Positions 16,435 to 25,262 of a stretch of 64,000 bases of DNA are shown piece by piece. Positions within the stretch are counted from its first letter, which is position 1, and the number at the start of each line of letters is the position of its first letter. Below the pieces are notes generated by a model. That model was not told the origin of the DNA and made no database searches. It worked only from the letters and a program-made list of their open reading frames with translations. This DNA comes from Ferdinandcohnia sp047246645. Lineage in GTDB: Bacteria; Bacillota; Bacilli; Bacillales; Bacillaceae_L. The position numbers and the translations under genes are program-made. The stretch is taken from assembly GCF_047246645.1 (NCBI RefSeq), contig NZ_JBFOKR010000004.1:198696-262695 (forward strand). The letters run 5' to 3'.

Positions 16435-17196
16435 GTGAGGCATGCAGTCATAACAGCGGGTACGAAAGGGTTAGGTAAAAAGGTTACAGAAGAGTTTTTA
16501 AAAAATGGATGTTCGGTTACGGTTACTTATCGAAGCGATGCAGCAAGGGTTGAGGAACTTAAAAACGAGTGGCAGCCCTATAGAGAAATTATACAATTTA
16601 TTCAAGCTGACATCACAAAAAAGGAAGATATCTCACATTTAGTCTCACAAGCCATGACCAGGTTTGGCAGGATCGACTACCTTATTAACAACGCGGGACC
16701 ATATATTTTCGAACGGAAAAAACTAGTAGATTACGAGGACCATGAATGGAACGAAATGATTGATGGTAATCTTAGCTCAGTTTTTCATTTTTTAAAGCTA
16801 ACAATACCAATTATGCGCAAGCAGCAATTTGGAAGAATTATTACTTACGGGTTTCAGGATGCAGAGCATTCACCAGGCTGGGTATATCGTTCCGCATTTA
16901 GTGCAGCAAAGGTAGGTTTGGTGTCTCTGACACGAACAATCGCTTTAGAAGAAGCCGAATACGGAATCACCGCTAATATGGTGTGCCCTGGGGATATTGT
17001 CGGAGAATATAAAGAGTTAGATATCCAAGCTGTTAGAAAAATGAAGGATTCATACACGCCGATCGGTCGACCTGGAAGCGGTGAAGATATTGCAAGAATC
17101 ATAGCTTTTTTATGTGATGACAATTCAGATATGATTACAGGTAGTGTTATCTCAGCTTCAGGTGGAGTGAATGTGGTGAATAGGATAAGAAGCTAG
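16435..17196 (+). CDS. SDR-family protein lacking the catalytic Ser and Tyr
   Basis: A 253-residue classical short-chain dehydrogenase fold from GTG 16435, with AGGCAGGTG upstream. The nucleotide-binding motif TAGTKGLGKKV near the N-terminus and NNAG in LINNAGPYIFE are intact. However, the strand that usually carries the catalytic Ser reads GRIITYGFQDAE, and the YxxxK motif reads FSAAK, with Phe for Tyr and Lys kept. It is therefore either not a dehydrogenase or uses unusual chemistry. Position just after folE suggests a pterin-related role, similar in concept to FolM/PTR1, but those keep the Tyr. A strong terminator follows. Confidence 0.85.
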   Translation: MRHAVITAGTKGLGKKVTEEFLKNGCSVTVTYRSDAARVEELKNEWQPYREIIQFIQADITKKEDISHLVSQAMTRFGRIDYLINNAGPYIFERKKLVDYEDHEWNEMIDGNLSSVFHFLKLTIPIMRKQQFGRIITYGFQDAEHSPGWVYRSAFSAAKVGLVSLTRTIALEEAEYGITANMVCPGDIVGEYKELDIQAVRKMKDSYTPIGRPGSGEDIARIIAFLCDDNSDMITGSVISASGGVNVVNRIRS

Positions 17197-17197
17197 C

Positions 17198-17231
17198 AAT
17201 CGACAAGATGGTTTCTTGTCGATTTTTATTT
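17198..17231 (+). terminator. Terminator after folE-SDR
   Basis: AATCGACAAGA pairs with TCTTGTCGATT across a short loop and is followed by TTTATTT. It ends the folE-SDR transcript. Confidence 0.85.
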
Positions 17232-17305
17232 GCCAAAAACAAATTTTACAGAAAAGGTGGGAATAGAAGATAATTAGTATTAATTTGAGTTAATGAGGTG
17301 GGCAC

Positions 17306-17848
17306 TTGAGACTTGTTATTTATGCTGTAGTAATGTGTTTTGCTTTTTATTTCTTGTTCATTAAAAAACGTGATGGCAAGAGAGAGAAATCAGCATTTGA
17401 AAAGGTTCTTGTATTAAGTTTTGCTGCATTTTGGGGAGGTTTGTTTCTACTAAAAAGTGATATATTTGTTTGGTTTTTTTCGTTTACAGGTTTACTCCTC
17501 CTATTTTACTATAAACCAAAAATAACTCGGATAGTTGGTACCATACTAATTGTATTCCTTTTTAGCACTTTCCGCGTTCCCACGGATACCGATGCTTTCC
17601 TAAATTGGGTGAGTAAAAATGAACAGCTCTCATGTCCTAGTGGTTTTGATTGTATAAAGGTTTATACAGAAATTAACGAAAAGGGTGAATTGGTTACAAA
17701 GGGAGACAAAGTTCCCATCCTCTATCATCAAACAAACTGGTATTTGCTTTTTGCAACTGGTAGCATGGCCTATGAATCTAGCACAGGTGAAGAGGTGCAA
17801 TACGAAGGTGTTAATATAGCAGGTTGGTGGATAAATACATCAAAATGA
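17306..17848 (+). CDS. Hypothetical membrane protein with extracytoplasmic tail
   Basis: A 180-residue protein starting at TTG 17306 after GAGGTGGG. Four hydrophobic stretches lie at about 2-20, 33-51, 54-72 and 78-94. A hydrophilic ~85-residue tail follows, with a Cys pair in LSCPSGFDCIKVY and several Gly and Asn. The two Cys could form a disulfide outside the membrane. No family is recognised. A weak GC-rich hairpin with a T-run follows at about 17855-17876. Confidence 0.65.
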   Translation: MRLVIYAVVMCFAFYFLFIKKRDGKREKSAFEKVLVLSFAAFWGGLFLLKSDIFVWFFSFTGLLLLFYYKPKITRIVGTILIVFLFSTFRVPTDTDAFLNWVSKNEQLSCPSGFDCIKVYTEINEKGELVTKGDKVPILYHQTNWYLLFATGSMAYESSTGEEVQYEGVNIAGWWINTSK

Positions 17849-18013
17849 CAAGCGTGGCGTAGGCCGGGCTTTTTTTGTGTACCCTACGTTTCGACATTCG
17901 CATCTTTAGTAAAACGAAATATGTAAAATATAGGAAAAAACTTATATCCAACTACCTAACTCATGAGTTATAATATTGCCGTTAGTCACAATATTTTGAC
18001 AGGAGGAACTAAT

Positions 18014-20923
18014 TTGCGACACCGTGCATGGGTTAATATTACTTTAATCCTGGTGTTGTTAGTGTCATTTTGTAGTCCATATGCAAAGACTTATGCTGCG
18101 TCTGGGTTACAATTAGTAGAGGTAGATGAACAAGAGGATTCTACTATTCTTACTTGGGATGTTTCTAGCTACCAAGGTGAGGAACTAACAAACTACCAAT
18201 TGATTAAAAATGGAAAGGTAACAAACATTGAACCAGTACTTGTAAGTGAAACTGATCAAGTAAAAAGATATTCCTATGAAGACAAATTTGTCGATGCGGG
18301 AATTGCTTATACATATCAAGTCACTGCAACGACAACTACTGGTGAACAGTTAACGAGCGCACCAATTGAATTTGTCAAACAACCTAAGGTGGAAAGTAAT
18401 ACTAGTAATGTTGTAGCCGACGCAGTACAGCCACCACCGACTGAAATTGAAGTTGTCCCAGCTGTGATTCAAGTTGTAACAGACAAGGGTACGATACCTT
18501 TAGATTTTAACTTCTACATTGAGGGGATAGAAGAACATAATTCTGAGGTCATATATGATGGATATTTAGATGAAGAGGGGTATTTTACAGATTACTATAC
18601 AGAAACGAGTAATCTTGAACTTCCGACTGGAACATATAGGTTAGTTACTTACAACTACACGACTGAAGAGGACATTGTGGTTGAGTTTGAAGTTGTAAGC
18701 GGTATGGACTATGTGACAAATCCTATTGAGATTATTTTGGATGATGAAAAATTACAACTAAAAAAGGTTTTACGTGTAGAAGGTGCTTCAGATGAATCTA
18801 TTTCTGTTTGGTGGGACGGACCATGGTATACAGATACTGTAGAAAAGTATCTTGTGTATTTAAATGGTGCTTTAGTTGAGGAAATTACTGATCCATATGA
18901 AACGGTATATACCTTTTCGGGGCTAACGCCTAACACGTTGTATGACATAAAGGTAGAAATCGTGTACAAAGATGGTACTCTTGAAAATCTTGAAATAAAG
19001 GATACAACTTTGTTACCACCAACAGGAGAGATCGTTGCTTTTGCTGATGAAAATCTAAAAGCGGCTATCCAATCTCAACTGAAAATCTACCATCGTGATA
19101 TCTATACAGATGATATGGAGCGGCTTACATCTTTAGATGCCGGTTATACTGGAATAGTGGACTTAGCTGGACTAGAGTTTGCAGTAAACCTTGAAGAGGC
19201 GATGCTCTATGGTAATGAAATACAAGATTTATCACCACTTTCGCAATTGACAAACCTACGTTATTTGGATCTAGATGAAAACCTTATTTCCAATATAGAT
19301 GCCATAGTTAATCTACAAAATCTTGAAATACTTTTAATCTCTTATAATCAATTAGAAGATATTTCAGCACTATTAGAATTAAAAGGATTAACTCAGGTTT
19401 CATTAAATGGAAACGATGGACTGGATGTAACGAAGGGTTCAGATGATATTGCGGTCATTAAGAGCCTACTAGAAAACGGAGTGACTGTTGAGTGGGGTAA
19501 TGGAATAAACGAATTGTATGTAACAGATATTACCGAAACTTCTGTTGAGTTTGAGTTGTATTTTCCAGAGTTAGCTGAGTTTATCACAGCGTATAATATT
19601 TATATTAATGGTGAGCTATACGATCAAATTCCAGCTTCAGAGACGTATTATCAAGTTACAGACCTTGAGCCTCTGTCCGAGATTGATATTACAGTTGAGG
19701 CTGTTGATGAACAAGGATATGTATGGGGAAGTGCGTATACGTATGTGACAACTCCTCCAGTGCCAGAGGGTGAATTCGTTACGTTTGCTGATTCAGCTTT
19801 AGAGGATGCGGTACGTGAAGCATTACGCATTTACTCGAGAGATCTATATGAAAGTGATATGTCTACTTTAATAAGTCTAGATGCAACCAATAGAGGCATC
19901 ACTAATCTTACAGGATTAGAGACTGCAACGAACTTAGAGGACTTGTACCTGGATAATAATTCAATATCAGATCTTAAACCAATATCCGGATTAACCAATC
20001 TTTACTACCTAACCTTAGGGAATAACGAAATTACGGATATATCTGACTTGAAAAAGTTAACTAACCTACAAACACTAGTGTTAGATCGCAACCAAGTTAA
20101 AGATATTAGTAGTCTGGCAAATCTCAAGTATCTTACAACTCTATCGATAAGAGGAAATAACGTAACTGATATCAGTGTACTGGCGAATTTACCGATTGAG
20201 TTCCTTGATATCAGCTTTAACAAGATAGAGGATATTTCAAGCTTGCTGGTAATGGAAAATTTATACTTCGTTCTGTTAATGAAAAACAATTTAGATCTGA
20301 CAGATGGGTCTGAGGATCTGGCGGTTATTAAAGAACTTGAGGATCGAGGTATTTATGCATTTTTTGAGCATATTGAAATTACAGTAGACAATGTAACAGA
20401 AACTTCAATTGAGTTGAGCTGGCAGCCAGAAACCATCGATGGTTATAGCGACTTCTTATACAGCGTTTTAGTGAATGGTGAAGAACTAGAATACGATATA
20501 GATGGAAATTCTTATGTTCTTTCAAACTTAGAGCCTGGAGCAGCGTATTCAATTGATATAATTGGATATAGTTTAGAAGGAGAACGTATCATATTTGGAA
20601 GCACTAAAGCTACTACTGCTTCTTCGAATGAGGACCCTGACGATAACGAAGGGGAAGGACCAGGTGAAAACGAAGGGGAAGACCCAGGTGAGAGTGAAGG
20701 AAATGATCCAGAAGTGGACCCTATAAATGACGAAAAAACACCCGGTAAAGTAACACCGGAAACTGATAGTACTAATAAAGAAAATACAACAAAGAACAAC
20801 ACTGATGGTAAATTACCGAAGACCTCAACTAGTAACTTTAACTTGTTAGTAATCGGTACAAGTCTATTGGTATCTGGAATTGCATTCCTATTATTCATTC
20901 GCAGAAAAGCAATTACAAACTAA
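18014..20923 (+). CDS. Internalin-like LRR surface protein with LPKTS sorting signal
   Basis: From TTG 18014 (GGAGGAACTAAT upstream) the protein has 969 residues. A signal peptide (about 1-30, ending YAKTYAA) leads to an FN3-like domain, a linker with a beta-sandwich region, and a further FN3-like domain near 250-330. Two blocks of internalin-type leucine-rich repeats follow (about 340-490 and 590-750) with the L..L..L.L..N.I.DI..L pattern, each followed by an FN3-like domain. Next come an acidic Glu/Gly/Pro repeat (PGENEGEDPGESEG) and a Thr-rich spacer. LPKTS at 934-938, a hydrophobic segment and RRK then form a sortase signal. It is likely attached to the wall by a sortase; one is encoded about 1 kb downstream. 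LPKTS resembles the LPDTS used by B. subtilis sortase YhcS more than classical LPxTG. Role: adhesion or protein binding, inferred. Confidence 0.88.
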   Translation: MRHRAWVNITLILVLLVSFCSPYAKTYAASGLQLVEVDEQEDSTILTWDVSSYQGEELTNYQLIKNGKVTNIEPVLVSETDQVKRYSYEDKFVDAGIAYTYQVTATTTTGEQLTSAPIEFVKQPKVESNTSNVVADAVQPPPTEIEVVPAVIQVVTDKGTIPLDFNFYIEGIEEHNSEVIYDGYLDEEGYFTDYYTETSNLELPTGTYRLVTYNYTTEEDIVVEFEVVSGMDYVTNPIEIILDDEKLQLKKVLRVEGASDESISVWWDGPWYTDTVEKYLVYLNGALVEEITDPYETVYTFSGLTPNTLYDIKVEIVYKDGTLENLEIKDTTLLPPTGEIVAFADENLKAAIQSQLKIYHRDIYTDDMERLTSLDAGYTGIVDLAGLEFAVNLEEAMLYGNEIQDLSPLSQLTNLRYLDLDENLISNIDAIVNLQNLEILLISYNQLEDISALLELKGLTQVSLNGNDGLDVTKGSDDIAVIKSLLENGVTVEWGNGINELYVTDITETSVEFELYFPELAEFITAYNIYINGELYDQIPASETYYQVTDLEPLSEIDITVEAVDEQGYVWGSAYTYVTTPPVPEGEFVTFADSALEDAVREALRIYSRDLYESDMSTLISLDATNRGITNLTGLETATNLEDLYLDNNSISDLKPISGLTNLYYLTLGNNEITDISDLKKLTNLQTLVLDRNQVKDISSLANLKYLTTLSIRGNNVTDISVLANLPIEFLDISFNKIEDISSLLVMENLYFVLLMKNNLDLTDGSEDLAVIKELEDRGIYAFFEHIEITVDNVTETSIELSWQPETIDGYSDFLYSVLVNGEELEYDIDGNSYVLSNLEPGAAYSIDIIGYSLEGERIIFGSTKATTASSNEDPDDNEGEGPGENEGEDPGESEGNDPEVDPINDEKTPGKVTPETDSTNKENTTKNNTDGKLPKTSTSNFNLLVIGTSLLVSGIAFLLFIRRKAITN

Positions 20924-20935
20924 ACTATTGCTATC

Positions 20936-20969
20936 GTACTCCTCGGTATTAACCGAGGAGTATTTTACC
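20936..20969 (+). terminator. Terminator after LRR surface protein
   Basis: TACTCCTCGGT pairs with ACCGAGGAGTA and is followed by TTTTA. Confidence 0.85.
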
Positions 20970-21101
20970 TTTTTATATATTAGATTATCTATTTAGTGAA
21001 AGAAACCTATAAGTTGCTAATAATTACTATAAAAAAATAGGACAAAAGTCTCTTTCGATAGAACAATCCTTTAATCTATAGTAAATATGAACAACATAAA
21101 T

Positions 21102-21188
21102 CGTACGAAATGGCAAAATCATCGAAAGATGGCGACGCAAAACTATAGGGGCTACGGTCTTTTGGACTATGTCTGCCAGTTTCCGAAC
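21102..21188 (+). promoter_or_regulatory. Candidate c-di-GMP-I (GEMM) riboswitch upstream of a 54-codon ORF
   Basis: The stretch contains CATC-GAAA-GATG, a short stem capped by a GAAA tetraloop. It is followed by GCGACGCAAAACTATAGGGG, a near match to the conserved core of the class I c-di-GMP aptamer. A second stem then leads to TGCCAGTTTCCGA, the usual closing region; TGGCA at 21111-21115 can pair with TGCCA at 21174-21178. A homologous element lies on the minus strand at 27696-27776. The next ORF starts 46 bases later. In class I aptamers the ligand contacts lie in this core. The rest of the 310-base gap after the LRR gene holds only its terminator and AT-rich sequence. Confidence 0.7.
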
Positions 21189-21233
21189 ACGACCCGTCGA
21201 TTTATGTACTATTTATCGAAGGGAGAACTATGT

Positions 21234-21398
21234 ATGAAAAATGTAATTAATAAAGTGAGATTTTACTATCATAGCATGCAGTACAATAAGAATCGAGTGT
21301 TGTTAGAGGATTGTCTTTGCCAACAAATGAAAAAAGATATTGAATTAAAGATGCACTACCATGAGCGTGAAGCCGTACAGCGCATGATAAAATTATAA
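21234..21398 (+). CDS. Small basic ORF under candidate riboswitch control
   Basis: ATG 21234 with GGGAGAAC upstream opens a 54-residue ORF, MKNVINKVRFYYHSMQYNKN then a helical, charged remainder ending AVQRMIKL. It has no signal peptide or membrane segment and two Cys in EDCLCQQ. The open frame extends upstream, but that part is the riboswitch candidate. A terminator follows immediately, so riboswitch, ORF and terminator form a single small transcription unit. Family not recognised; it looks like a small cytosolic, possibly regulatory protein. Confidence 0.6.
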   Translation: MKNVINKVRFYYHSMQYNKNRVLLEDCLCQQMKKDIELKMHYHEREAVQRMIKL

Positions 21399-21413
21399 TA
21401 GAAATAGAACTTC

Positions 21414-21441
21414 TAACCTCCATCTCATGATGGGGGTTTTT
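21414..21441 (+). terminator. Terminator after the 54-codon ORF
   Basis: AACCTCCATC pairs with GATGGGGGTT around TCAT and is followed by TTTTA. Confidence 0.8.
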
Positions 21442-21893
21442 ACGTATATAAGAGCATCAGAATTGGTATTGAGAGAACAGAGAAGCTTGTTTTTAATAGA
21501 ATGCTTACTATAACGAATACTTGTGATGATGTTAATCTAAGTGGGGAACTTGCATTTGCAAAAAAAATACCATAATTGAAGGAACCATCAAACAAATTGC
21601 ACACTAAATCAAATAATTGTAGGAAATACCAAGTTAATTGCATACTAAAAAAATTAATTGTATAATAATTGCCTTTTCAAACTACTAGATACACAATCTT
21701 CGAAACAAATATAGAAAATTAAGTATAGCTTTTATATGCAAGACAAGTATAATACCTTGCTTCATTTTCATAGGTGTTCAAAGAAAATTAGTCGAAAAAC
21801 ATCGAAAAAATACCACAAATATATAGAGATATAGACAAGTTTTGCACTTGCTTTCTGTTACAATCATTGGGAATGTTTTCTATTTTATTTTAT
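21442..21893. other. AT-rich intergenic stretch, no gene seen
   Basis: About 450 bases without an ORF that has both a ribosome-binding site and protein-like content. The sortase promoter must lie in its 3' part, but I cannot place it with confidence. Confidence 0.5.
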
Positions 21894-21955
21894 GGGAGGT
21901 GTGATAGGCTGTAAAACGGAAGATAGTATATGTCGTTATAGGGATAAGTTTTTGT

Positions 21956-22663
21956 GTGATTTTGTATTCTCTCTTCGGAATCTTTGATCAGGTCATCAAG
22001 TATCAGCAATCCGCAAAGGGTTACGCCGTGCTTCAAGACCTTTATTTTGATGATTCTGAGTCAAAGGAACCTACAGTTAAACAGAAGCAGTGGGATGAAA
22101 AATTTAAAGAGTTAAAAGGGATGAACGAGGATTATGTTGGTTGGATAACGATTGAGGATTCGAAAATAAATTATCCAATCGTTAAAGGTAGGGACAATAG
22201 CTATTATTTAACCCATAACTTTTACAAAGAACATGACTTTGTAGGGGCTATCTTTATGGATTACCGAAACTCAGGAACAGAACTTGACCAACAAACTGTG
22301 ATTTATGGCCATTACATGAAGGACAATAGCATGTTTGGACAGCTGAAAAAGTATCTAGATTCAGAGTTTTATAAGAAGCATAAAATCATTCAAACCGATT
22401 TCCAAGGTAGTACATATGAGTGGGAGGTTTTTTCTATCTATGTTTCTGACGACTCTGATCCGCTGCAAGTAGAGAATTCAGACAGTTATTTAGATTATAT
22501 TACTAACTTAAAAGAGAAATCGCTGTATGCAATCCAAACTTCAGTTGGAGAAGAAGATCGAATTTTGACGTTGTCCACCTGCACCAATGAAGTTGAAACA
22601 GATAGAATGATTGTTCATGCAAAATTAATAAATAAGGAGGTATACCCAAATAATGAAGAATAA
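21956..22663 (+). CDS. Class B-like sortase (5' end uncertain)
   Basis: Sortases cut a C-terminal signal and join the protein to the wall or to other subunits. The catalytic segments are visible: VIYGHYMKDNSMFGQL with the His, TLSTCTNE with the Cys (about residue 220 of the listed frame), and a later Arg in DRMIVHAK. The layout YVGWITIEDSKINYPIV and NSYYLTHNF fits class B. The listed GTG start at 21956 lies inside the N-terminal membrane anchor. In-frame codons upstream to 21908 encode VKRKIVYVVIGISFCV, and a good Shine-Dalgarno (GGGAGGT, 21894-21900) stands ten bases before the GTA codon at 21911, where a start is expected. A GTG at 21901 is in another frame. The stop overlaps the next gene by 11 bases. 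Likely clients are the LRR protein and the VWA protein. Confidence 0.85.
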   Translation: MILYSLFGIFDQVIKYQQSAKGYAVLQDLYFDDSESKEPTVKQKQWDEKFKELKGMNEDYVGWITIEDSKINYPIVKGRDNSYYLTHNFYKEHDFVGAIFMDYRNSGTELDQQTVIYGHYMKDNSMFGQLKKYLDSEFYKKHKIIQTDFQGSTYEWEVFSIYVSDDSDPLQVENSDSYLDYITNLKEKSLYAIQTSVGEEDRILTLSTCTNEVETDRMIVHAKLINKEVYPNNEE

Positions 22664-25175
22664 ATTTAAACTATTTGTCTTACTTACCCTTTGTTTTTTC
22701 TTGTTTCCGGCCTTTACTGTGTTTGCGAATGTTGAGCTTGATTATCTGAAGGTTGATGTAGCTACAGATAAGGAATCGTATGAAGCAGGGGAGGAAATTA
22801 CCTATACACTAACTGTTACAAACCAAACAGGTAGTAAAGCCAATAACGTAGTTGTTACAGCGAACATTCCAGAAGGCTTGGAGGTTACAAGTACTGATCC
22901 GAAAATAACTGATAACCAGTTGGTTTGGAATATTGAAAGTCTAAATTCCTTTGGTGAAACTCAAGTTAGCTTCACTGCAAAAACTATTAAACAATCAAGT
23001 GCTCCACCTCCGGTAACTCCTGAAGTAAAGAAGCCTACTAAAGGGACGTCACCGAAAACAGGCGATGATACAAGTTTCACAAAGTACTATGTGTTACTGG
23101 GAATATCGTTGGCTGTTCTTATTTTAGCTCTTTTTGTTCTCAATAAGGAACGCTTTAGAAAACAGGTTACACTACTAATCATATTTGGTTTAGTGGCTTC
23201 TTCATTCGGTACAATAGCTAAGGCAGAAGAGAAAGAAGAGAAGTACAAAAATGAAGCCGTTCATAAAATGAAAGTCGGTGACAAGGAGTATCAGGTTACA
23301 ACAACTGTTGAAGCAATGATTGATATTAATGAAACAGACTTTGATACGGATGGGTTAACAAATGAGTTTGAGGAAGCTGCAAAGGATACTTCAAAGTTCA
23401 ATCCTTACAAAAGAGATTCGGATGGGAATGGGATTCCTGATGGTGAGGAAGATTATGACCAAGATGGGCTCAAAAACATAGATGAACAAAAAGCCGGAAC
23501 AAACCCATTTCAAGCAGACTCTGATGGTGATGGATTGAAGGATGGGTATGAGGTTTCTTTTAATCAGCCTGAAAAATTAAATCCACTATTAAAGGATTCA
23601 GATGAGAATGAGATTCCTGATGGGGAAGAGGACTATGATGAAGATGGCTTAAAGAATAGTGAGGAACAAAAATATGGCACGAACCCGTTTGAATCTGATT
23701 CAGATGGAGATGGGCTATCTGATTATGATGAAATCAATACTCATAAAACAAATCCAGCACTAGAGGATACAGATGGAGATGGATTAACTGATGATAGTGA
23801 ACTTACCTTAGGACTAGATCCGTTAAAGCAGGATACAGATGGAAACGGAATCAAAGACTCTGAGGAAGTAATTACTCAGCCAATATCTGAAGAAGTGATG
23901 AATAAGGTAATAGACCCTAAAACAGGTGTAATACCTAGTCTTTTAGTCAAGGGTAAGGGTGATATAAACAAAAATATCACAATAGGTTTTGAGGAGAATA
24001 ACTTTATTAGAAATAATCCTGGCCTTGTATCAGCACCAATTTCAATTGAATTACCAACCGATTTTGAATCAGCACAAATAGGCTTTAAAATAACAAGTAA
24101 CGTACTTGCGTCATCTCGATTCTCTGATTTAGTGATTGCTTATTTTGACGAAGAAAAAAATCAATGGGTACCAGTTGAAACAACCCATGATGCAGGAAAT
24201 AACATTATTTCCGCTGAAACAACTCATTTTAGTACATGGGGAGTTCTTGATATAGTTGCCTTTGTTAGAAACTGGCAGATAATGGGAGACTCGTCAGACT
24301 CAACTGTACAAACGGGGCAAGCGGATATCAGTTTTATTATAGACTCTACCGGATCAATGTATGAAGAAATTAATAACGTAAAACTAAACATCCAGAACTT
24401 TGTAGAAGAATTAAAAGAAAAGAATGTAGATGTGCGATTAGGGATTATCGATTATAAGGATATCGATGCAGATGGAGAGGACTCGACTGTTGATCGACAA
24501 TGGCACTATGAAATTACCAATTTCCTAGAATCATTAGGTGCTATCGTTGTTGATGGTGGCGGAGATACACCAGAGTCAGTCGTTGATGCGCTTGAAATGG
24601 GCCGTCGTAGCGGTTTCCGTGATACAGCAACAAAATTCATGGTTCTCCTAACCGATGCTGATTATAATGAGTCGAATAATTATGGAGTAGCATCGATGGA
24701 GGAAGAAATTCAACTATTAAAGAATGACGATATTTCAGTTTCAGTTATCACTGATGATTATTACAGACCTGTATATGAAGCACTCTATACAGAAACAGGT
24801 GGAGTATTTGCAAATATTTATGGTGATTTCGCAAATGAACTGTTATCTCTAACCGATCTAATTCAGGAAGGCACAAATGATGGAACTTGGATCCGTTTAA
24901 GTGATGGAACTACAGCCAAGTTACTAAAGAATCCAAAGGATGGCGACATGTCTGTAGATTCAGACGGGGATGGACTTCCTGATTTACAGGAACTTATTAA
25001 GGAAGAAACGATTACCCTGCCAACATGGGCACTCATATTCTTGCAGCTGCGATTCCCTGGCCAAGAATTCTCTCCAACTGTTAAGGTATGGACCTATAAA
25101 TCACATCCATTAATGAAAGACTCAGATGGAGATGGAATTTTGGATAATGCAGATGAGTTACCGTTGAGGAGATAA
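22653..25175 (+). CDS. VWA / thrombospondin type-3 repeat surface protein with internal sorting signal
   Basis: An 840-residue protein, ATG 22653 with AAGGAGGT. Residues 1-26 are a signal peptide, and 30-112 a DUF11-like domain. SPKTGDD at 133-139 is followed by a membrane segment (145-163) and NKERFRK, which together look like a complete sortase sorting signal. Residues 171-191 form a second signal-like hydrophobic stretch ending AKA. Acidic calcium-binding DSDGDGLxD repeats (about 225-400) follow. The VWA domain (about 558-735) has its metal site at DSTGS (564-568) plus GDTPESVVDALE. Further Ca-binding repeats close the protein. It reads as two exported proteins fused; no internal start codon or stop lies at the junction. 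Coupled translation with the sortase suggests it is a sortase client or partner. Adhesion role inferred. Confidence 0.85.
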   Translation: MKNKFKLFVLLTLCFFLFPAFTVFANVELDYLKVDVATDKESYEAGEEITYTLTVTNQTGSKANNVVVTANIPEGLEVTSTDPKITDNQLVWNIESLNSFGETQVSFTAKTIKQSSAPPPVTPEVKKPTKGTSPKTGDDTSFTKYYVLLGISLAVLILALFVLNKERFRKQVTLLIIFGLVASSFGTIAKAEEKEEKYKNEAVHKMKVGDKEYQVTTTVEAMIDINETDFDTDGLTNEFEEAAKDTSKFNPYKRDSDGNGIPDGEEDYDQDGLKNIDEQKAGTNPFQADSDGDGLKDGYEVSFNQPEKLNPLLKDSDENEIPDGEEDYDEDGLKNSEEQKYGTNPFESDSDGDGLSDYDEINTHKTNPALEDTDGDGLTDDSELTLGLDPLKQDTDGNGIKDSEEVITQPISEEVMNKVIDPKTGVIPSLLVKGKGDINKNITIGFEENNFIRNNPGLVSAPISIELPTDFESAQIGFKITSNVLASSRFSDLVIAYFDEEKNQWVPVETTHDAGNNIISAETTHFSTWGVLDIVAFVRNWQIMGDSSDSTVQTGQADISFIIDSTGSMYEEINNVKLNIQNFVEELKEKNVDVRLGIIDYKDIDADGEDSTVDRQWHYEITNFLESLGAIVVDGGGDTPESVVDALEMGRRSGFRDTATKFMVLLTDADYNESNNYGVASMEEEIQLLKNDDISVSVITDDYYRPVYEALYTETGGVFANIYGDFANELLSLTDLIQEGTNDGTWIRLSDGTTAKLLKNPKDGDMSVDSDGDGLPDLQELIKEETITLPTWALIFLQLRFPGQEFSPTVKVWTYKSHPLMKDSDGDGILDNADELPLRR

Positions 25176-25225
25176 ATATTTAGAGTAACATTGAAGTGAG
25201 TTTATAAAAGTCCTATAAACCTCTA

Positions 25226-25261
25226 TAAAAACACCCTACAATCTACTTGTAGGGTGTTTTA
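25226..25261. terminator. Bidirectional terminator
   Basis: AAAACACCCTACA pairs with TGTAGGGTGTTTT. It lies between convergent genes ending at 25175 and 25263 and can serve both. Confidence 0.85.
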
Positions 25262-25262
25262 A

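Noticed and set aside
17940..18013. Earlier ATG start at 17963 for the LRR protein
   Set aside because: The strong GGAGGAAC site lies inside that extension and correctly positions TTG 18014, which begins a normal signal peptide.
21482..21580. Short ORF of about 24 codons after the 54-codon unit
   Set aside because: No ribosome-binding site, no conserved feature, and it follows a terminator.
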